In this document: piece by piece, positions 32,179 to 41,456 of the stretch
Numbering within the stretch: the first letter of the stretch is position 1
Layout of the letters: every line of letters starts with the position of its first letter
Source: Caballeronia megalochromosomata
GTDB taxonomy: Bacteria > Pseudomonadota > Gammaproteobacteria > Burkholderiales > Burkholderiaceae
Direction of reading: 5' to 3'
Assembly: GCA_001580565.1 (NCBI GenBank)
Contig: LRBF01000022.1
Location: forward strand, 1 to 49,176
Length of the DNA: 49,176 bases
Notes under the pieces: model-generated
The model's database searches: none
The model's input: only the letters and a program-made list of their open reading frames with translations
Told to the model about the DNA's origin: nothing
Made by a program: the position numbers and the translations under genes

Positions 32179-35100
32179 ATGCTGGTCAAGAACGAAGCGC
32201 GGGTCGAACAGCTCATCAACGATCTTCTGGACTTTGCGCGAGGACGATTGCCGGAGCCAAGCTTCAAGGTGATCGAACCGCTTCTTCGCTATTACTACGA
32301 GCAGGTCGATGTCGAGGATATCGCGAGCCGCGATGTCGCGGATCTTTATGGCGCCGCGATGGCGCACTGGCAGACGGCGCAGAAGTTCGTGCCCGGGCGC
32401 GAGGTGCTGCGCGTCTACAACCCGAATCTGGAGCAGCACGGCTGGCACTCGGATCACACGGTCGTCGAGATCGTCAACGACGACATGCCGTTTCTCGTCG
32501 ACTCGGTGACGATGGAGCTCAACCGCATCGGCCTCGCGCTGCATTCGGCGATTCATCCGGTGTTTCGCGTGTGGCGCAGCAGCACGGGCGCGCACGCGGG
32601 CGAGATCGAGCGGATCGGTCAGGGGCACGCCGAAGCAGGCGATGGCAACTCCGAGCTCGAATCGTTCATCCATTTCGAAGTGGACCGCTGCGGCGATGGC
32701 GAGCGTCTCGACGAAGTGCGCGACAACATCGCGCGCGTGCTGGGCGACGTGCGCGCGGCCGTCGAAGACTGGCCGAAGGTCACCGAGGCGGCGCGCGTCG
32801 CGATCGGCGATCTGAAGAAGGGCGACACGACGCCCGACGGCATCGAATCCCGCGCGTTCCTCGAATGGATGGTCGCGGATCATTTCACCTTCCTCGGCTG
32901 CCGCGACTACGAACTCGTCGAGCACGAAGGCGGTCCCGCGTTGCGCGGCGTGCCGGGCTCGGGCCTGGGCATTCTGCGCGAGACCTTGCGCGCGCCTTCG
33001 GCGGGCGACGTGACGCCATTGCCGCCGGGCGCGGCCGCGATCATCGAAGGCGCGGCGCCGATCTTTCTGACGAAGGCCAATTCGCGCGCGACGGTGCATC
33101 GGCCAGGCTATCTCGACTACGTCGGCGTGAAGCGCACGTCGCCCGATGGCAAGGTGATCGGCGAGCGGCGCTTTCTCGGCCTCTACACGTCAACGGCGTA
33201 TCTCGTGCCGACGTCCGAGATCCCGATCGTGAGACGCAAGTGCGCGAATATCGTGCGGCGCGCGGGCTTTCTGGAGAAGGGGCATCTGGCGAAATCGCTC
33301 ATCTCCGTGCTGGAGCAGTATCCGCGCGATGAGCTGTTTCAGGCCGATGAAGACGTGCTCTTCGATATCGCGCTCGGTGTGCTGCGTCTGCAGGAACATC
33401 AGCGCACGCGGCTTTTCGTGCGGCGCGACCGCTTCGACCGCTTCGTGTCGTGCCTCGTCTTCGTGCCGCGCGACAAGTTCAACACCGACTTGCGCCGCCG
33501 CATCAGCAAGGTATTGATGGAGGCGTTCAACGGCAAGAGCATCGAGTTCACGCCGCTTCTGTCGGAATCGCCGCTGGCGCGGATTCATATCGTCGTGCGC
33601 GCCGACCGAGGCGCGATGCACGAAGTCGATACGCGCGAGCTCGAAGCGCGCATCGTGCAGGTCGCGCGCCGCTGGCAGGACGATCTCGCCGATGCGCTCA
33701 TCGACAGTCATGGCGAGGAGGCGGGCAATCGTCTGCTGCAGCGGTATGCCGATTCGTTCCCGGCCGGTTATCGCGAAGACTATCCGGCGCGCACGGCGGT
33801 GCGCGACATCGAACTGATCGAGGCGACGCACACGCGTCCGGGCGGTTTGTCGATGAGCCTGTATCGGCCGATCGAAGCGGGGCGGCGCGCGTTCCGCTTC
33901 AAGGTGTATCGCGTGGGCGATCCGATCGCGCTGTCGCACAGCCTGCCCATGCTCGAACATCTCGGCGTGCGCGTCGATGAAGAACGTCCGTATCTGATCG
34001 AGCCGACCGGTGCGCCCAACGCATGGATCCACGATTTCGGGCTCGAATTGCAGGACGATGTGGAATTCGATATCGATCGCGTGAAGCCGCTCTTCGAGAA
34101 CGCGTTCGCGAGCGTCTGGTCGGGCGAGATCGAGAACGACGACTACAACCGCCTCGTGCTGCGCGCGCAGTTCGGCGCGCGCGACGTGACGATCATGCGC
34201 GCGTATGCGAAGTATCTGCGGCAGGTCGGCTCGACCTTCAGCGATGCGTATATCGAGCGCGCGCTGATCGGCAATCCGCTGATCGCGAAGAAGCTGCTGC
34301 AACTCTTCATGGTGCGCTTCGATCCGGCGCGCGGCGGTTCGGCCGAAGACCGCGACGAGGCCGCGCAACGCGTGCTCGCCGATATCGAAGCGGCGCTCGA
34401 CAAGGTGCCGAATCTCGATGAAGACCGCATTCTGCGCCAGTTCCTCGGCGTCATCACGGCGACGGTGCGCACGAACCATTTCCATCGCGATGCGAACGGC
34501 CAGCCTCGACCGTATGTGTCGTTCAAGCTCGATCCGTCGAAAGTGCCGGGCCTGCCCGAGCCCAAGCCGATGTTCGAGATCTGGGTCTATGCGCCGCGCG
34601 TGGAAGGCGTGCATCTGCGCGGCGGACGTGTCGCGCGTGGCGGGCTGCGCTGGTCGGACCGACGCGAGGACTTCCGCACCGAAGTGCTCGGCCTCATGAA
34701 AGCGCAGATGGTGAAGAACACGGTGATCGTTCCGGTGGGATCGAAGGGCGGCTTCGTCGTGAAGAATCCGCCGCCCGCGACGGACCGCGAAGCGTTTCTC
34801 AACGAAGGCGTCGCGTGCTATCAGATGTTCCTGCGCGGGCTGCTCGATGTCACCGACAACCGCACGCCCGATGGCATCGTGCCGCCGCCGGACGTCGTGC
34901 GCCACGATCCCGACGATCCATATCTCGTCGTCGCGGCGGACAAAGGCACGGCTACATTCTCCGACTACGCGAACGCGATCGCGCACGAATACGGCTTCTG
35001 GCTCGACGATGCATTCGCATCCGGCGGCTCGGTCGGTTACGACCACAAGAAGATGGGCATCACCGCGCGCGGCGCGTGGGAATCGGTGAAGCGCCACTTC

Positions 35101-37044
35101 CGCGAGATGAACTTCGATACGCAGACGACCGACTTCTCCGTGGTCGGCGTCGGCGACATGTCCGGAGACGTGTTCGGCAACGGCATGCTGCTGTCGCGCT
35201 ATATCAGGCTGATCGCGGCGTTCGATCATCGGCATGTGTTTCTCGATCCGACGCCCGATGCGGCGCAGAGCTTCGAGGAGCGCGCGCGCCTCTTCGCGCT
35301 GCCGCGTTCCAGTTGGGCCGATTACGACGCCGCGCTGATCTCGACGGGTGGCGGCGTCTATCCGCGCACGGCGAAGTCGATTCCGATCTCGCCGCAAGTG
35401 CAGGCGGCGCTCGGCATCAGCGCATCGGTCCTCGCGCCGAACGAGCTCATTCGCGCGATCCTGCTCGCCGAAGCGGATCTGCTCTACAACGGCGGCGTGG
35501 GCACGTATGTGAAATCAAGCGCGGAGACACATCTGCAAGTCGGCGATCGCACCAATGACGCCGTGCGCGTGAACGGCGCGGAACTGCGCGTGAAGGTCGT
35601 CGCGGAAGGCGGCAATCTCGGGCTGACGCAACTCGGGCGCATCGAGTTCGCGCAGCGTGGCGGGCGTATCAATACGGATGCGATCGACAATTCCGCGGGC
35701 GTCGACTGCTCGGATCACGAGGTCAACATCAAGATCCTGCTCGGCCTCGTGGTCGCGGACGGCGAGATGACCGAGAAGCAACGCAACGCGCTGCTCGCCG
35801 AGATGACCGATGAAGTCGGCCTGCTCGTGCTGAAGGACAACTATGCGCAGACGCAGGCGCTGTCGATCGCCAAGCGCCATGAAGCCGAGACGCTCGACGC
35901 CGAGGCGCGCATGATGCGATTCCTCGAACGCGCGGGGCGGCTGAAGCGCAGGATCGAGTTCCTGCCGTCGGACGATGAGATCACCGAGCGCAGCGCCGCG
36001 AAGTCTGGACTGACATCGCCCGAGCGCGCGGTGCTGCTCGCGTACGGCAAGATGTGGCTCTACGACGAACTGCTCGAATCGGACGTGCCCGAAGACACGC
36101 TCGTCGCGGATATGCTGCCCGAGTATTTCCCGAAGCCCTTGCAGCAACGCTATAGCGAGACGATGCAGCGCCATCCGCTGAAGCGCGAAATTCTCGCGAC
36201 GCATCTGACCAATGCGCTCGTGAACCGTGTGGGCTGCACCTTCGTGCACCGGCTGATGGAAGAGACCGATGCGCGCCCGAGCGATATCGTGCGCGCGGCG
36301 CTGATGGCGCGCGACGTGTTCGATCTCGACGATCTGTGGCGCAGCATCGACGGGCTCGACAACATCGTCGCCGATGAAGTGCAGGCGCGCATGTTCGTCG
36401 ATGTCGTGCGTCTGCTCGACGATACGTCGCTCTGGTTCCTGCGTCATCTGATGCACAACGGCTCCGCCGCGCACGAAGCGCGAGGCGTTCTCGCGCGCTG
36501 CCGTGAGGCGGCGCAGCGGCTCGCGCCGCAACTGCCCGCGCTCCTGCCCGCGACGCAGCTCGACGCCTGGTATGCGCGCCGGCGCGAACTGGAGGATGCG
36601 GGCGTCGAGAGCAGTCTCGCGGCGCGCGTCGCGAGCGGCGAGATCGCGACGGCGGTGCTCGACAGCGCGGAAGTGGCGGCGTGCTCGGAGCGCAGTCTCG
36701 AACTCGTCGCGAGCGTGTACTTCGGCATCGGCACGTTGCTCGATTATCGCGGCATCGCCGAACGGGCGATGGCGCTGCCGATCACCACGCACTGGGATCT
36801 GCTCGCGCGCGCAGCGGCGCTGGAAGAGCTTGCGCGATTGAAACGCGCGTTGACCGTGAGCGCGCTCGAACAATCGCGCGGCATCGATGCGGCTGATGTG
36901 ATCGTGGAAAGCTGGCGCGCGAAGCGGCAGGACGCGCTGGACCGTTACACGCGGCTCCTCGCGGAACTGCGGGCGAGCGGCGGGGCGAGTCTGTCGATGC
37001 TGCTGGTGGTGGTGCGGGAGATGGCGGTGCTGGAGCGGGCGTAG
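32179..37044 (+). CDS. NAD-specific glutamate dehydrogenase, large type
   Basis: 1621 residues, the size of the roughly 180-kDa NAD-GDH class. The start is fixed by GGGAGGACACC before MLVKNEARVEQL. N-terminal ACT-like regulatory regions (about 1-600) precede the catalytic part (about 720-1230): GGLRWSDRREDFRTEVLGLMKAQ, KNTVIVPVGSKGGFVVK, DKGTATFSDYANAIA, the NAD-binding GVGDMSGDVFGNGML and AEGGNLGLTQLGRIEF. A helical C-terminal domain follows. It deaminates glutamate to 2-oxoglutarate, used when amino acids serve as carbon source. Monocistronic by spacing. Confidence 0.96.
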   Translation: MLVKNEARVEQLINDLLDFARGRLPEPSFKVIEPLLRYYYEQVDVEDIASRDVADLYGAAMAHWQTAQKFVPGREVLRVYNPNLEQHGWHSDHTVVEIVNDDMPFLVDSVTMELNRIGLALHSAIHPVFRVWRSSTGAHAGEIERIGQGHAEAGDGNSELESFIHFEVDRCGDGERLDEVRDNIARVLGDVRAAVEDWPKVTEAARVAIGDLKKGDTTPDGIESRAFLEWMVADHFTFLGCRDYELVEHEGGPALRGVPGSGLGILRETLRAPSAGDVTPLPPGAAAIIEGAAPIFLTKANSRATVHRPGYLDYVGVKRTSPDGKVIGERRFLGLYTSTAYLVPTSEIPIVRRKCANIVRRAGFLEKGHLAKSLISVLEQYPRDELFQADEDVLFDIALGVLRLQEHQRTRLFVRRDRFDRFVSCLVFVPRDKFNTDLRRRISKVLMEAFNGKSIEFTPLLSESPLARIHIVVRADRGAMHEVDTRELEARIVQVARRWQDDLADALIDSHGEEAGNRLLQRYADSFPAGYREDYPARTAVRDIELIEATHTRPGGLSMSLYRPIEAGRRAFRFKVYRVGDPIALSHSLPMLEHLGVRVDEERPYLIEPTGAPNAWIHDFGLELQDDVEFDIDRVKPLFENAFASVWSGEIENDDYNRLVLRAQFGARDVTIMRAYAKYLRQVGSTFSDAYIERALIGNPLIAKKLLQLFMVRFDPARGGSAEDRDEAAQRVLADIEAALDKVPNLDEDRILRQFLGVITATVRTNHFHRDANGQPRPYVSFKLDPSKVPGLPEPKPMFEIWVYAPRVEGVHLRGGRVARGGLRWSDRREDFRTEVLGLMKAQMVKNTVIVPVGSKGGFVVKNPPPATDREAFLNEGVACYQMFLRGLLDVTDNRTPDGIVPPPDVVRHDPDDPYLVVAADKGTATFSDYANAIAHEYGFWLDDAFASGGSVGYDHKKMGITARGAWESVKRHFREMNFDTQTTDFSVVGVGDMSGDVFGNGMLLSRYIRLIAAFDHRHVFLDPTPDAAQSFEERARLFALPRSSWADYDAALISTGGGVYPRTAKSIPISPQVQAALGISASVLAPNELIRAILLAEADLLYNGGVGTYVKSSAETHLQVGDRTNDAVRVNGAELRVKVVAEGGNLGLTQLGRIEFAQRGGRINTDAIDNSAGVDCSDHEVNIKILLGLVVADGEMTEKQRNALLAEMTDEVGLLVLKDNYAQTQALSIAKRHEAETLDAEARMMRFLERAGRLKRRIEFLPSDDEITERSAAKSGLTSPERAVLLAYGKMWLYDELLESDVPEDTLVADMLPEYFPKPLQQRYSETMQRHPLKREILATHLTNALVNRVGCTFVHRLMEETDARPSDIVRAALMARDVFDLDDLWRSIDGLDNIVADEVQARMFVDVVRLLDDTSLWFLRHLMHNGSAAHEARGVLARCREAAQRLAPQLPALLPATQLDAWYARRRELEDAGVESSLAARVASGEIATAVLDSAEVAACSERSLELVASVYFGIGTLLDYRGIAERAMALPITTHWDLLARAAALEELARLKRALTVSALEQSRGIDAADVIVESWRAKRQDALDRYTRLLAELRASGGASLSMLLVVVREMAVLERA

Positions 37045-37072
37045 CCGGGCGCACTGCCGGGTTCTTACGCAA

Positions 37073-37105
37073 ATCCTGCATGCCGCGCGCGGCGGCATGC
37101 AGGAT
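37073..37105. terminator. Long hairpin between convergent genes
   Basis: ATCCTGCATGCCG (37073-37085) pairs perfectly with CGGCATGCAGGAT (37093-37105) around 7 bases. It sits between the glutamate dehydrogenase stop codon (37044) and that of the convergent His-rich gene (37111). There is no long T-run on either side, so it may end transcription in both directions less sharply than a classical terminator. Confidence 0.6.
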
Positions 37106-37110
37106 CAGGA

Positions 37111-37344
37111 TCAGTACGGCCGGTTCTTGTCGATATCGCTGTGATACTGGTTGTACTCGCCGCGGCTGTTGTCGCGCGCATGCTGGTCGGTACGATCGTG
37201 GTCGTCACGGTGCTCGTTGCGTTCCGCGTGCTGATTGTGATGCTGATGCTCGTGATTCTTGTGATGCTCGTGATGATGAGAATCAGCGAAAGCGCCGGAC
37301 GACAGGCATGCAATGACCGCAGCGGCGAGAATTTTCTTGTTCAT
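37111..37344 (-). CDS. Small histidine-rich secreted protein
   Basis: 77 residues. A signal peptide MNKKILAAAVIACLSSGAFA is followed by a mature peptide in which 14 of about 57 residues are His, interspersed with Asp, Glu, Asn and Arg (ADSHHHEHHKNHEHQHHNQH). No cysteines remain after processing. It should be periplasmic. Such tails bind Ni, Zn, Co or Cu, so metal buffering is an inference from composition only. I recognise no named family. Confidence 0.75.
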   Translation of the reverse strand: MNKKILAAAVIACLSSGAFADSHHHEHHKNHEHQHHNQHAERNEHRDDHDRTDQHARDNSRGEYNQYHSDIDKNRPY

Positions 37345-37809
37345 GTGACATTCCGTGGATGAATGAGCGGACGAATAATCCGTTCAGCCGATACAACGTC
37401 GCCGCGTCACCAGCGTTGACCTCTGCAGCGTGGTTGTAAGCACATTCAACATTTCTTCGCAAATCGCTTCGCAGCGCGTTCCGTCGATAAGGAGTACGTG
37501 TTTAATGACGGCGCGCAAATTAAGCACTAATTTCGCTAAGACCTCGCGCATTCAGATTGTCCGATTCATGCTAGATGGCGTGCGCGAAATCACTGGCGAA
37601 GGCCTTTACATCCCGTAAGACAAGGCATTAAATCAACAAGCGGACCTATGCGTCCGCTTGTCGCAATTCATTCCCGTTCTCGTGGTCTCTCCGGTGTGCT
37701 TCCCATCGACACGCCACCCGCGATCCGATGGCGGGTTCCTTGCGCTTTAACGTACCAACTGGCAGGGTCGGAAACGTCGCAGCGCTTTATTCAGCAGCGA
37801 GGTCTCACA
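37345..37809. other. 465-bp AT-richer region between secreted peptide and oxidoreductase
   Basis: This gap holds one candidate small ORF (37505-37618) and a perfect 9-bp hairpin CAAGCGGAC/GTCCGCTTG (37637-37645 and 37652-37660, 6-nt loop) shortly after it. The rest contains no clear gene. Base composition is visibly lower in GC than the flanking genes. Confidence 0.5.
37505..37618 (+). CDS. Candidate 37-residue small protein
   Basis: ATG at 37505 with AAGGAG (37489-37494) 10 bases upstream, running to TAA at 37616. The product MTARKLSTNFAKTSRIQIVR... ends GEGLYIP; it is basic, with no signal peptide or membrane helix. A hairpin at 37637-37660 follows. Its only support is the ribosome site, the following hairpin and its place in a non-coding gap, so it may be chance. 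Confidence 0.3.
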   Translation: MTARKLSTNFAKTSRIQIVRFMLDGVREITGEGLYIP

Positions 37810-39198
37810 ATGACGAATATCTCAGGCGAAGCGATCGACACCCTCAAGGCGTCGGTGAGAGGCAGGATCATCTCACCGGCGGATGCCGACTACGACGAAG
37901 CACGCAAGGTCTGGAACGCGACCATCGACAGGCGCCCCGCGCTGATCGTGCGTTGCGCGGGCACGGCCGACGTGATCGCGGCGCTCGCGTTCGCGCGCGA
38001 CAACAGTCTGCTGGTTTCGATTCGCGGCGGCTCGCACAACATCGCGGGCAGCGCGGTCAGCGACGATGCCTTGATGATCGATCTCTCCGCACTGAAATCC
38101 GTGCGTATCGATCCGCAGGCGAAACGCGCCTATGTCGAACCCGGCGCGCTACTCTCCGACTTCGATCACGAAGCGCAGGCGTTCGGTCTCGCGACGCCGC
38201 TCGGCATCAACTCGACGACGGGCGTCGCGGGTCTCACGCTCGGTGGCGGCTTCGGCTGGATCAGCCGCAAGTTCGGCGTGACGGTCGACAATCTGGTCGC
38301 GGCGGAAATCGTCACGGCGGACGGCACATGGCGGCGCGTGAGCGCGGAAAGCGATCCCGATCTCTTCTGGGCATTGCGCGGCGGCGGCGGCAACTTCGGC
38401 GTCGTGACGCTGTTCGAATATCAGTTGCACGAAGTCGGTCCCCAGATTTACGGTGGCCTTGTCGTGTATCCGCTCGAACAGGCGGATCAGGTGCTGCCGA
38501 AATATCGCGAGTTCGTGGCCCAAAGCCCGGACGAGATGACGGTGTGGGCCGTGCTGCGACTCGCGCCGCCGTTGCCGTTCCTGCCCGCAGACGCGCATGG
38601 CAAGCCGGTCGTCGTGCTCGCGAGTTGCTATGTCGGGCCGGCCGAAAACGGTGAAAAGGCGCTCGCGCCCGTGCGCAGTTTCGGCACGCCGTACGGCGAG
38701 CATCTCGGCGTGATGCCGTTCACCGCATGGCAGAAGGCGTTCGATCCGCTGCTCACGCCCGGCGAGCGCAACTACTGGAAGTCGCACAACTTCGCGAGTC
38801 TGAACGACGAAACGTTCGATATCCTGACCAATGCCGTGAAAGGACTTCCGTCGACGCAGTGCGAAGTCTTCATCGGCGCGATGGGCGGGCAGACGAACCG
38901 CGTTCCCGTCGATGCAACGGCGTACGCGAATCGCGATTCGATCTATACGATCAACATTCACGGCCGCTGGAGCGACGCCGCCGACGACGAGAAGTGCACG
39001 AAGTGGGCGCGCGACATGTTCGCCGCGATGACGCCGCATGCAATCGGCAGCGTCTACGTGAATTTCATGACGGGCGAAGAAGGCGATCGTGTGAAGGCGG
39101 CGTATGGCCCGAATTACGAGCGGCTCGCCGAAGTGAAGCGGCGTTACGATCCGGACAACCTGTTCCGCAGCAATCAGAACATCATGCCCGCGGCGTGA
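37810..39198 (+). CDS. FAD-binding oxidoreductase, berberine-bridge type
   Basis: 462 residues. The FAD_binding_4 domain holds SIRGGSHNIAG, whose His76 is the site of 8-alpha-histidyl FAD attachment. GLTLGGGFGWISRKFGVTVDNL follows without the cysteine seen in bicovalent members. The C-terminal berberine-bridge (BBE) motif YDPDNLFRSNQNIMP is intact. Such enzymes oxidise sugars, alcohols or amines with O2. There is no signal peptide. The start is at MTNISGEAI, within a longer open frame; no strong Shine-Dalgarno sequence is visible. Confidence 0.93.
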   Translation: MTNISGEAIDTLKASVRGRIISPADADYDEARKVWNATIDRRPALIVRCAGTADVIAALAFARDNSLLVSIRGGSHNIAGSAVSDDALMIDLSALKSVRIDPQAKRAYVEPGALLSDFDHEAQAFGLATPLGINSTTGVAGLTLGGGFGWISRKFGVTVDNLVAAEIVTADGTWRRVSAESDPDLFWALRGGGGNFGVVTLFEYQLHEVGPQIYGGLVVYPLEQADQVLPKYREFVAQSPDEMTVWAVLRLAPPLPFLPADAHGKPVVVLASCYVGPAENGEKALAPVRSFGTPYGEHLGVMPFTAWQKAFDPLLTPGERNYWKSHNFASLNDETFDILTNAVKGLPSTQCEVFIGAMGGQTNRVPVDATAYANRDSIYTINIHGRWSDAADDEKCTKWARDMFAAMTPHAIGSVYVNFMTGEEGDRVKAAYGPNYERLAEVKRRYDPDNLFRSNQNIMPAA

Positions 39199-39258
39199 CG
39201 CGCGGCGCGCCGTGTTTCCTGGCGGTAGAAGGGAAAGGCGGCGCGCTTCCGGCGTGGT

Positions 39259-39615
39259 TCAAGGCCGGTCCAGATGACGGCGCATATCGCGCGTGTCCCC
39301 ATTGGACACGTCGTTACTGACTTCCTCGTAGACGAGCTTGAGCGTTTCGCCGCTCAGATGATCCCGCAACAAGCCGAGAAACTTGGGTTCGACGGCGAGT
39401 CGCAAGCGATCGAATCGCTGATGCAGGCGGCTTTGTTCGAGATACTCGGCAACGGTCCTCGCGAACTTTTCCCGTTCCTTTTCTGCCGTTTCCACCGCGC
39501 GCGGGGCCGGATTCCTGAGATCCTCGATCTGCCGCAGATCGAGCTTCAATCCGTGCGTCTCGAAGATCCGGGCGCGGCTGCCATCGGCCGCAAGAACCCA
39601 GGTGATGGCGGTCAT
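39259..39615 (-). CDS. Host-attachment family protein
   Basis: 118 residues, somewhat shorter than the usual 140-150. The N-terminus TAITWVLAADGSRARIFETHG is the signature of proteins annotated as required for attachment to host cells; the fold relates to the archaeal release-factor-like (baeRF) group. EPKFLGLLRDHLSGETLKLVYEEVSNDVSNGDTRDMRRHL forms the C-terminal half. The name is historical and a direct role in adhesion is unlikely; ribosome association has been proposed for the superfamily. It ends just beyond the FAD oxidoreductase (convergent). Confidence 0.85.
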   Translation of the reverse strand: MTAITWVLAADGSRARIFETHGLKLDLRQIEDLRNPAPRAVETAEKEREKFARTVAEYLEQSRLHQRFDRLRLAVEPKFLGLLRDHLSGETLKLVYEEVSNDVSNGDTRDMRRHLDRP

Positions 39616-39738
39616 GGTGCTCCTCCTGTTCGCCAGCCCAAGCAGGCTCCCGCCATTGTGCGCCTAATCTTCGTGCAACGGCTTCGTTCTCACGCGGCTT
39701 TCGCTTTCGCGGCGCAGCATAATGCGCGCGGGCCGCCT

Positions 39739-41235
39739 TCAGGGCAACATCGAACCGCTCGCCGCGAAGCGCGTGTGAAACGAAAAAGCCTGATCGAGGC
39801 GATGCGGCGTGTGTCCGCCGAGCGCTGCTGCATCGCGGTAATAGTCGCGCAACAGATCGCGATAAAGCGGGTGCGCGCAGTTCTGGATCACGCTCATCGC
39901 ACGCTCGCGCGGCGCGAGGCCGGTGAGATTGGCGAGCCCGCGTTCGGTCACGACGATATCGACATCGTGCTCGTTGTGATCGCAATGGGGCACCATCGGC
40001 ACGATGCTCGAAATGCGTCCGTCCTTCGCGACGGATTTCGTCGCGAACACCGCATAGGCCGCGTTGCGCGCGAAATCGCCCGAGCCGCCGATGCCGTTCA
40101 TCATGTGCGTGCCGCCGACGTGCGTCGAATTTACGTTGCCGTAGATGTCGGCTTCGAGCGCCGTGTTGATCGCGATGAGACCGAGGCGGCGAATCACCTC
40201 GGGATGATTGCTCACTTCCTGCGGCCGCAGCACGAGCCGGTCGCGATAGCGTTCGATCTCCCTGAACACCTTTTCCTGGCGTTTTGCGGACAGCGTGATC
40301 GACGCGCCCGATGCGAACGCGGCCTTGCCGGAATCGAGCAGATCGAAAGTCGAATCCTGCAACACTTCGGAATAGATCGTCAGCGCTTCGAAGGGCGACG
40401 CGGCGAAGCCCGAGAGCACCGCATTGGCGATCGTGCCGATGCCCGCCTGCAGCGGCGGCAACTGCTTCGGCAGACGTCCGCGCGAGACTTCATGCTGGAA
40501 GAACTCGATCAGATGCCCGGCGATCAGCGCGGTGTCTTCGTCGGCGGGTAACACGGTGGACGCGCTGTCCGGAGTATCCGTGATTACGATGGCCGCGATC
40601 TTCTCGAGCGGAATCTCGATGGCCGCAACGCCGATCCGGTCATGCGGGCGCACGATCGGAAGCGGCTCGCGTTGCGGGCGGCGCTCGGGAATCCAGATGT
40701 CGTGCAGGCCTTCGAGCGCTGCCGGTTGCGCCAGATTGATCTCGACGATCACGCGTTCCGCGAGTATCGCGAAGCTCGCGGAATTGCCGACCGAGGTCGT
40801 CGGCACGATGCCGCCCGTCTCCGTGATCGCGGCGGCTTCGATGATCGCGAGATCGAGCTTGCCGAGGCGATTCGCGCGCAGCAGTTCGACCGTTTCGGAC
40901 AGATGCTGGTCGACGAACATCACGTCGCCGCGGTTGATCGCACGGCGCAGGGTCGTATCGACCTGAAACGGCAGGCGGCGCGTGAGCGCGCCCGCTTCGG
41001 TCAGGATGCGGTCGGTGTCATGGCCGAGCGATGCGCCCGTCATGAGCGTGATGCGCAACGGTTCGTTTTCCTCGCGGGCGCGGCGCGCGATTTCGAGCGG
41101 CACGGCCTTCGCGTCGCCTGCGCGCGTGAAGCCGCTTGCGCCGACGATCATGCCGTCGCGCACGAGTTGCGCCGCTTGCGCGGCCGAGGTGACTTTTCCG
41201 CGCAAGGCGGCACAGCGAATACGATCTTCGTACAT
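39739..41235 (-). CDS. Acetyl-CoA hydrolase/succinyl-CoA:acetate CoA-transferase
   Basis: 498 residues, the class I CoA-transferase size of AarC/Cat1. The catalytic glutamate is Glu290 in TIYSEVLQDS, which forms the CoA-thioester intermediate. GGSGDFARNA and GNVNSTHVGGTHMMNGIGG are the conserved substrate-loop motifs. The reaction moves CoA between succinyl-CoA and acetate (or propionate). It is well separated from the genes on both sides. A GCAACGTTGC palindrome lies in its upstream gap (41306-41315) and could be an operator. Confidence 0.92.
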   Translation of the reverse strand: MYEDRIRCAALRGKVTSAAQAAQLVRDGMIVGASGFTRAGDAKAVPLEIARRAREENEPLRITLMTGASLGHDTDRILTEAGALTRRLPFQVDTTLRRAINRGDVMFVDQHLSETVELLRANRLGKLDLAIIEAAAITETGGIVPTTSVGNSASFAILAERVIVEINLAQPAALEGLHDIWIPERRPQREPLPIVRPHDRIGVAAIEIPLEKIAAIVITDTPDSASTVLPADEDTALIAGHLIEFFQHEVSRGRLPKQLPPLQAGIGTIANAVLSGFAASPFEALTIYSEVLQDSTFDLLDSGKAAFASGASITLSAKRQEKVFREIERYRDRLVLRPQEVSNHPEVIRRLGLIAINTALEADIYGNVNSTHVGGTHMMNGIGGSGDFARNAAYAVFATKSVAKDGRISSIVPMVPHCDHNEHDVDIVVTERGLANLTGLAPRERAMSVIQNCAHPLYRDLLRDYYRDAAALGGHTPHRLDQAFSFHTRFAASGSMLP

Positions 41236-41456
41236 CGACGTCTATCTTCAAGAGCTTCGTTTAAGGCGAAGGCGATTATAGGTAGCGCGCTTTGCCGTCG
41301 AAATCGCAACGTTGCAAGACATTGTTCCAATGCCGTGCGAGGTTGCGCTTTGTCCAATTCGATGCACATACGGGCGTTCAAACCCGCCGTGGACGTGTGA
41401 CAAATGAGCGCGCAGGCGATGAATCGACTCCACTATAGGGCGCACGATGCCGCGAA

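Noticed and set aside
33190..35397. A 735-codon open frame antisense to glutamate dehydrogenase
   Set aside because: Arg/His-rich composition with no domain features is typical of the antisense of high-GC coding DNA; the sense gene has all catalytic motifs.
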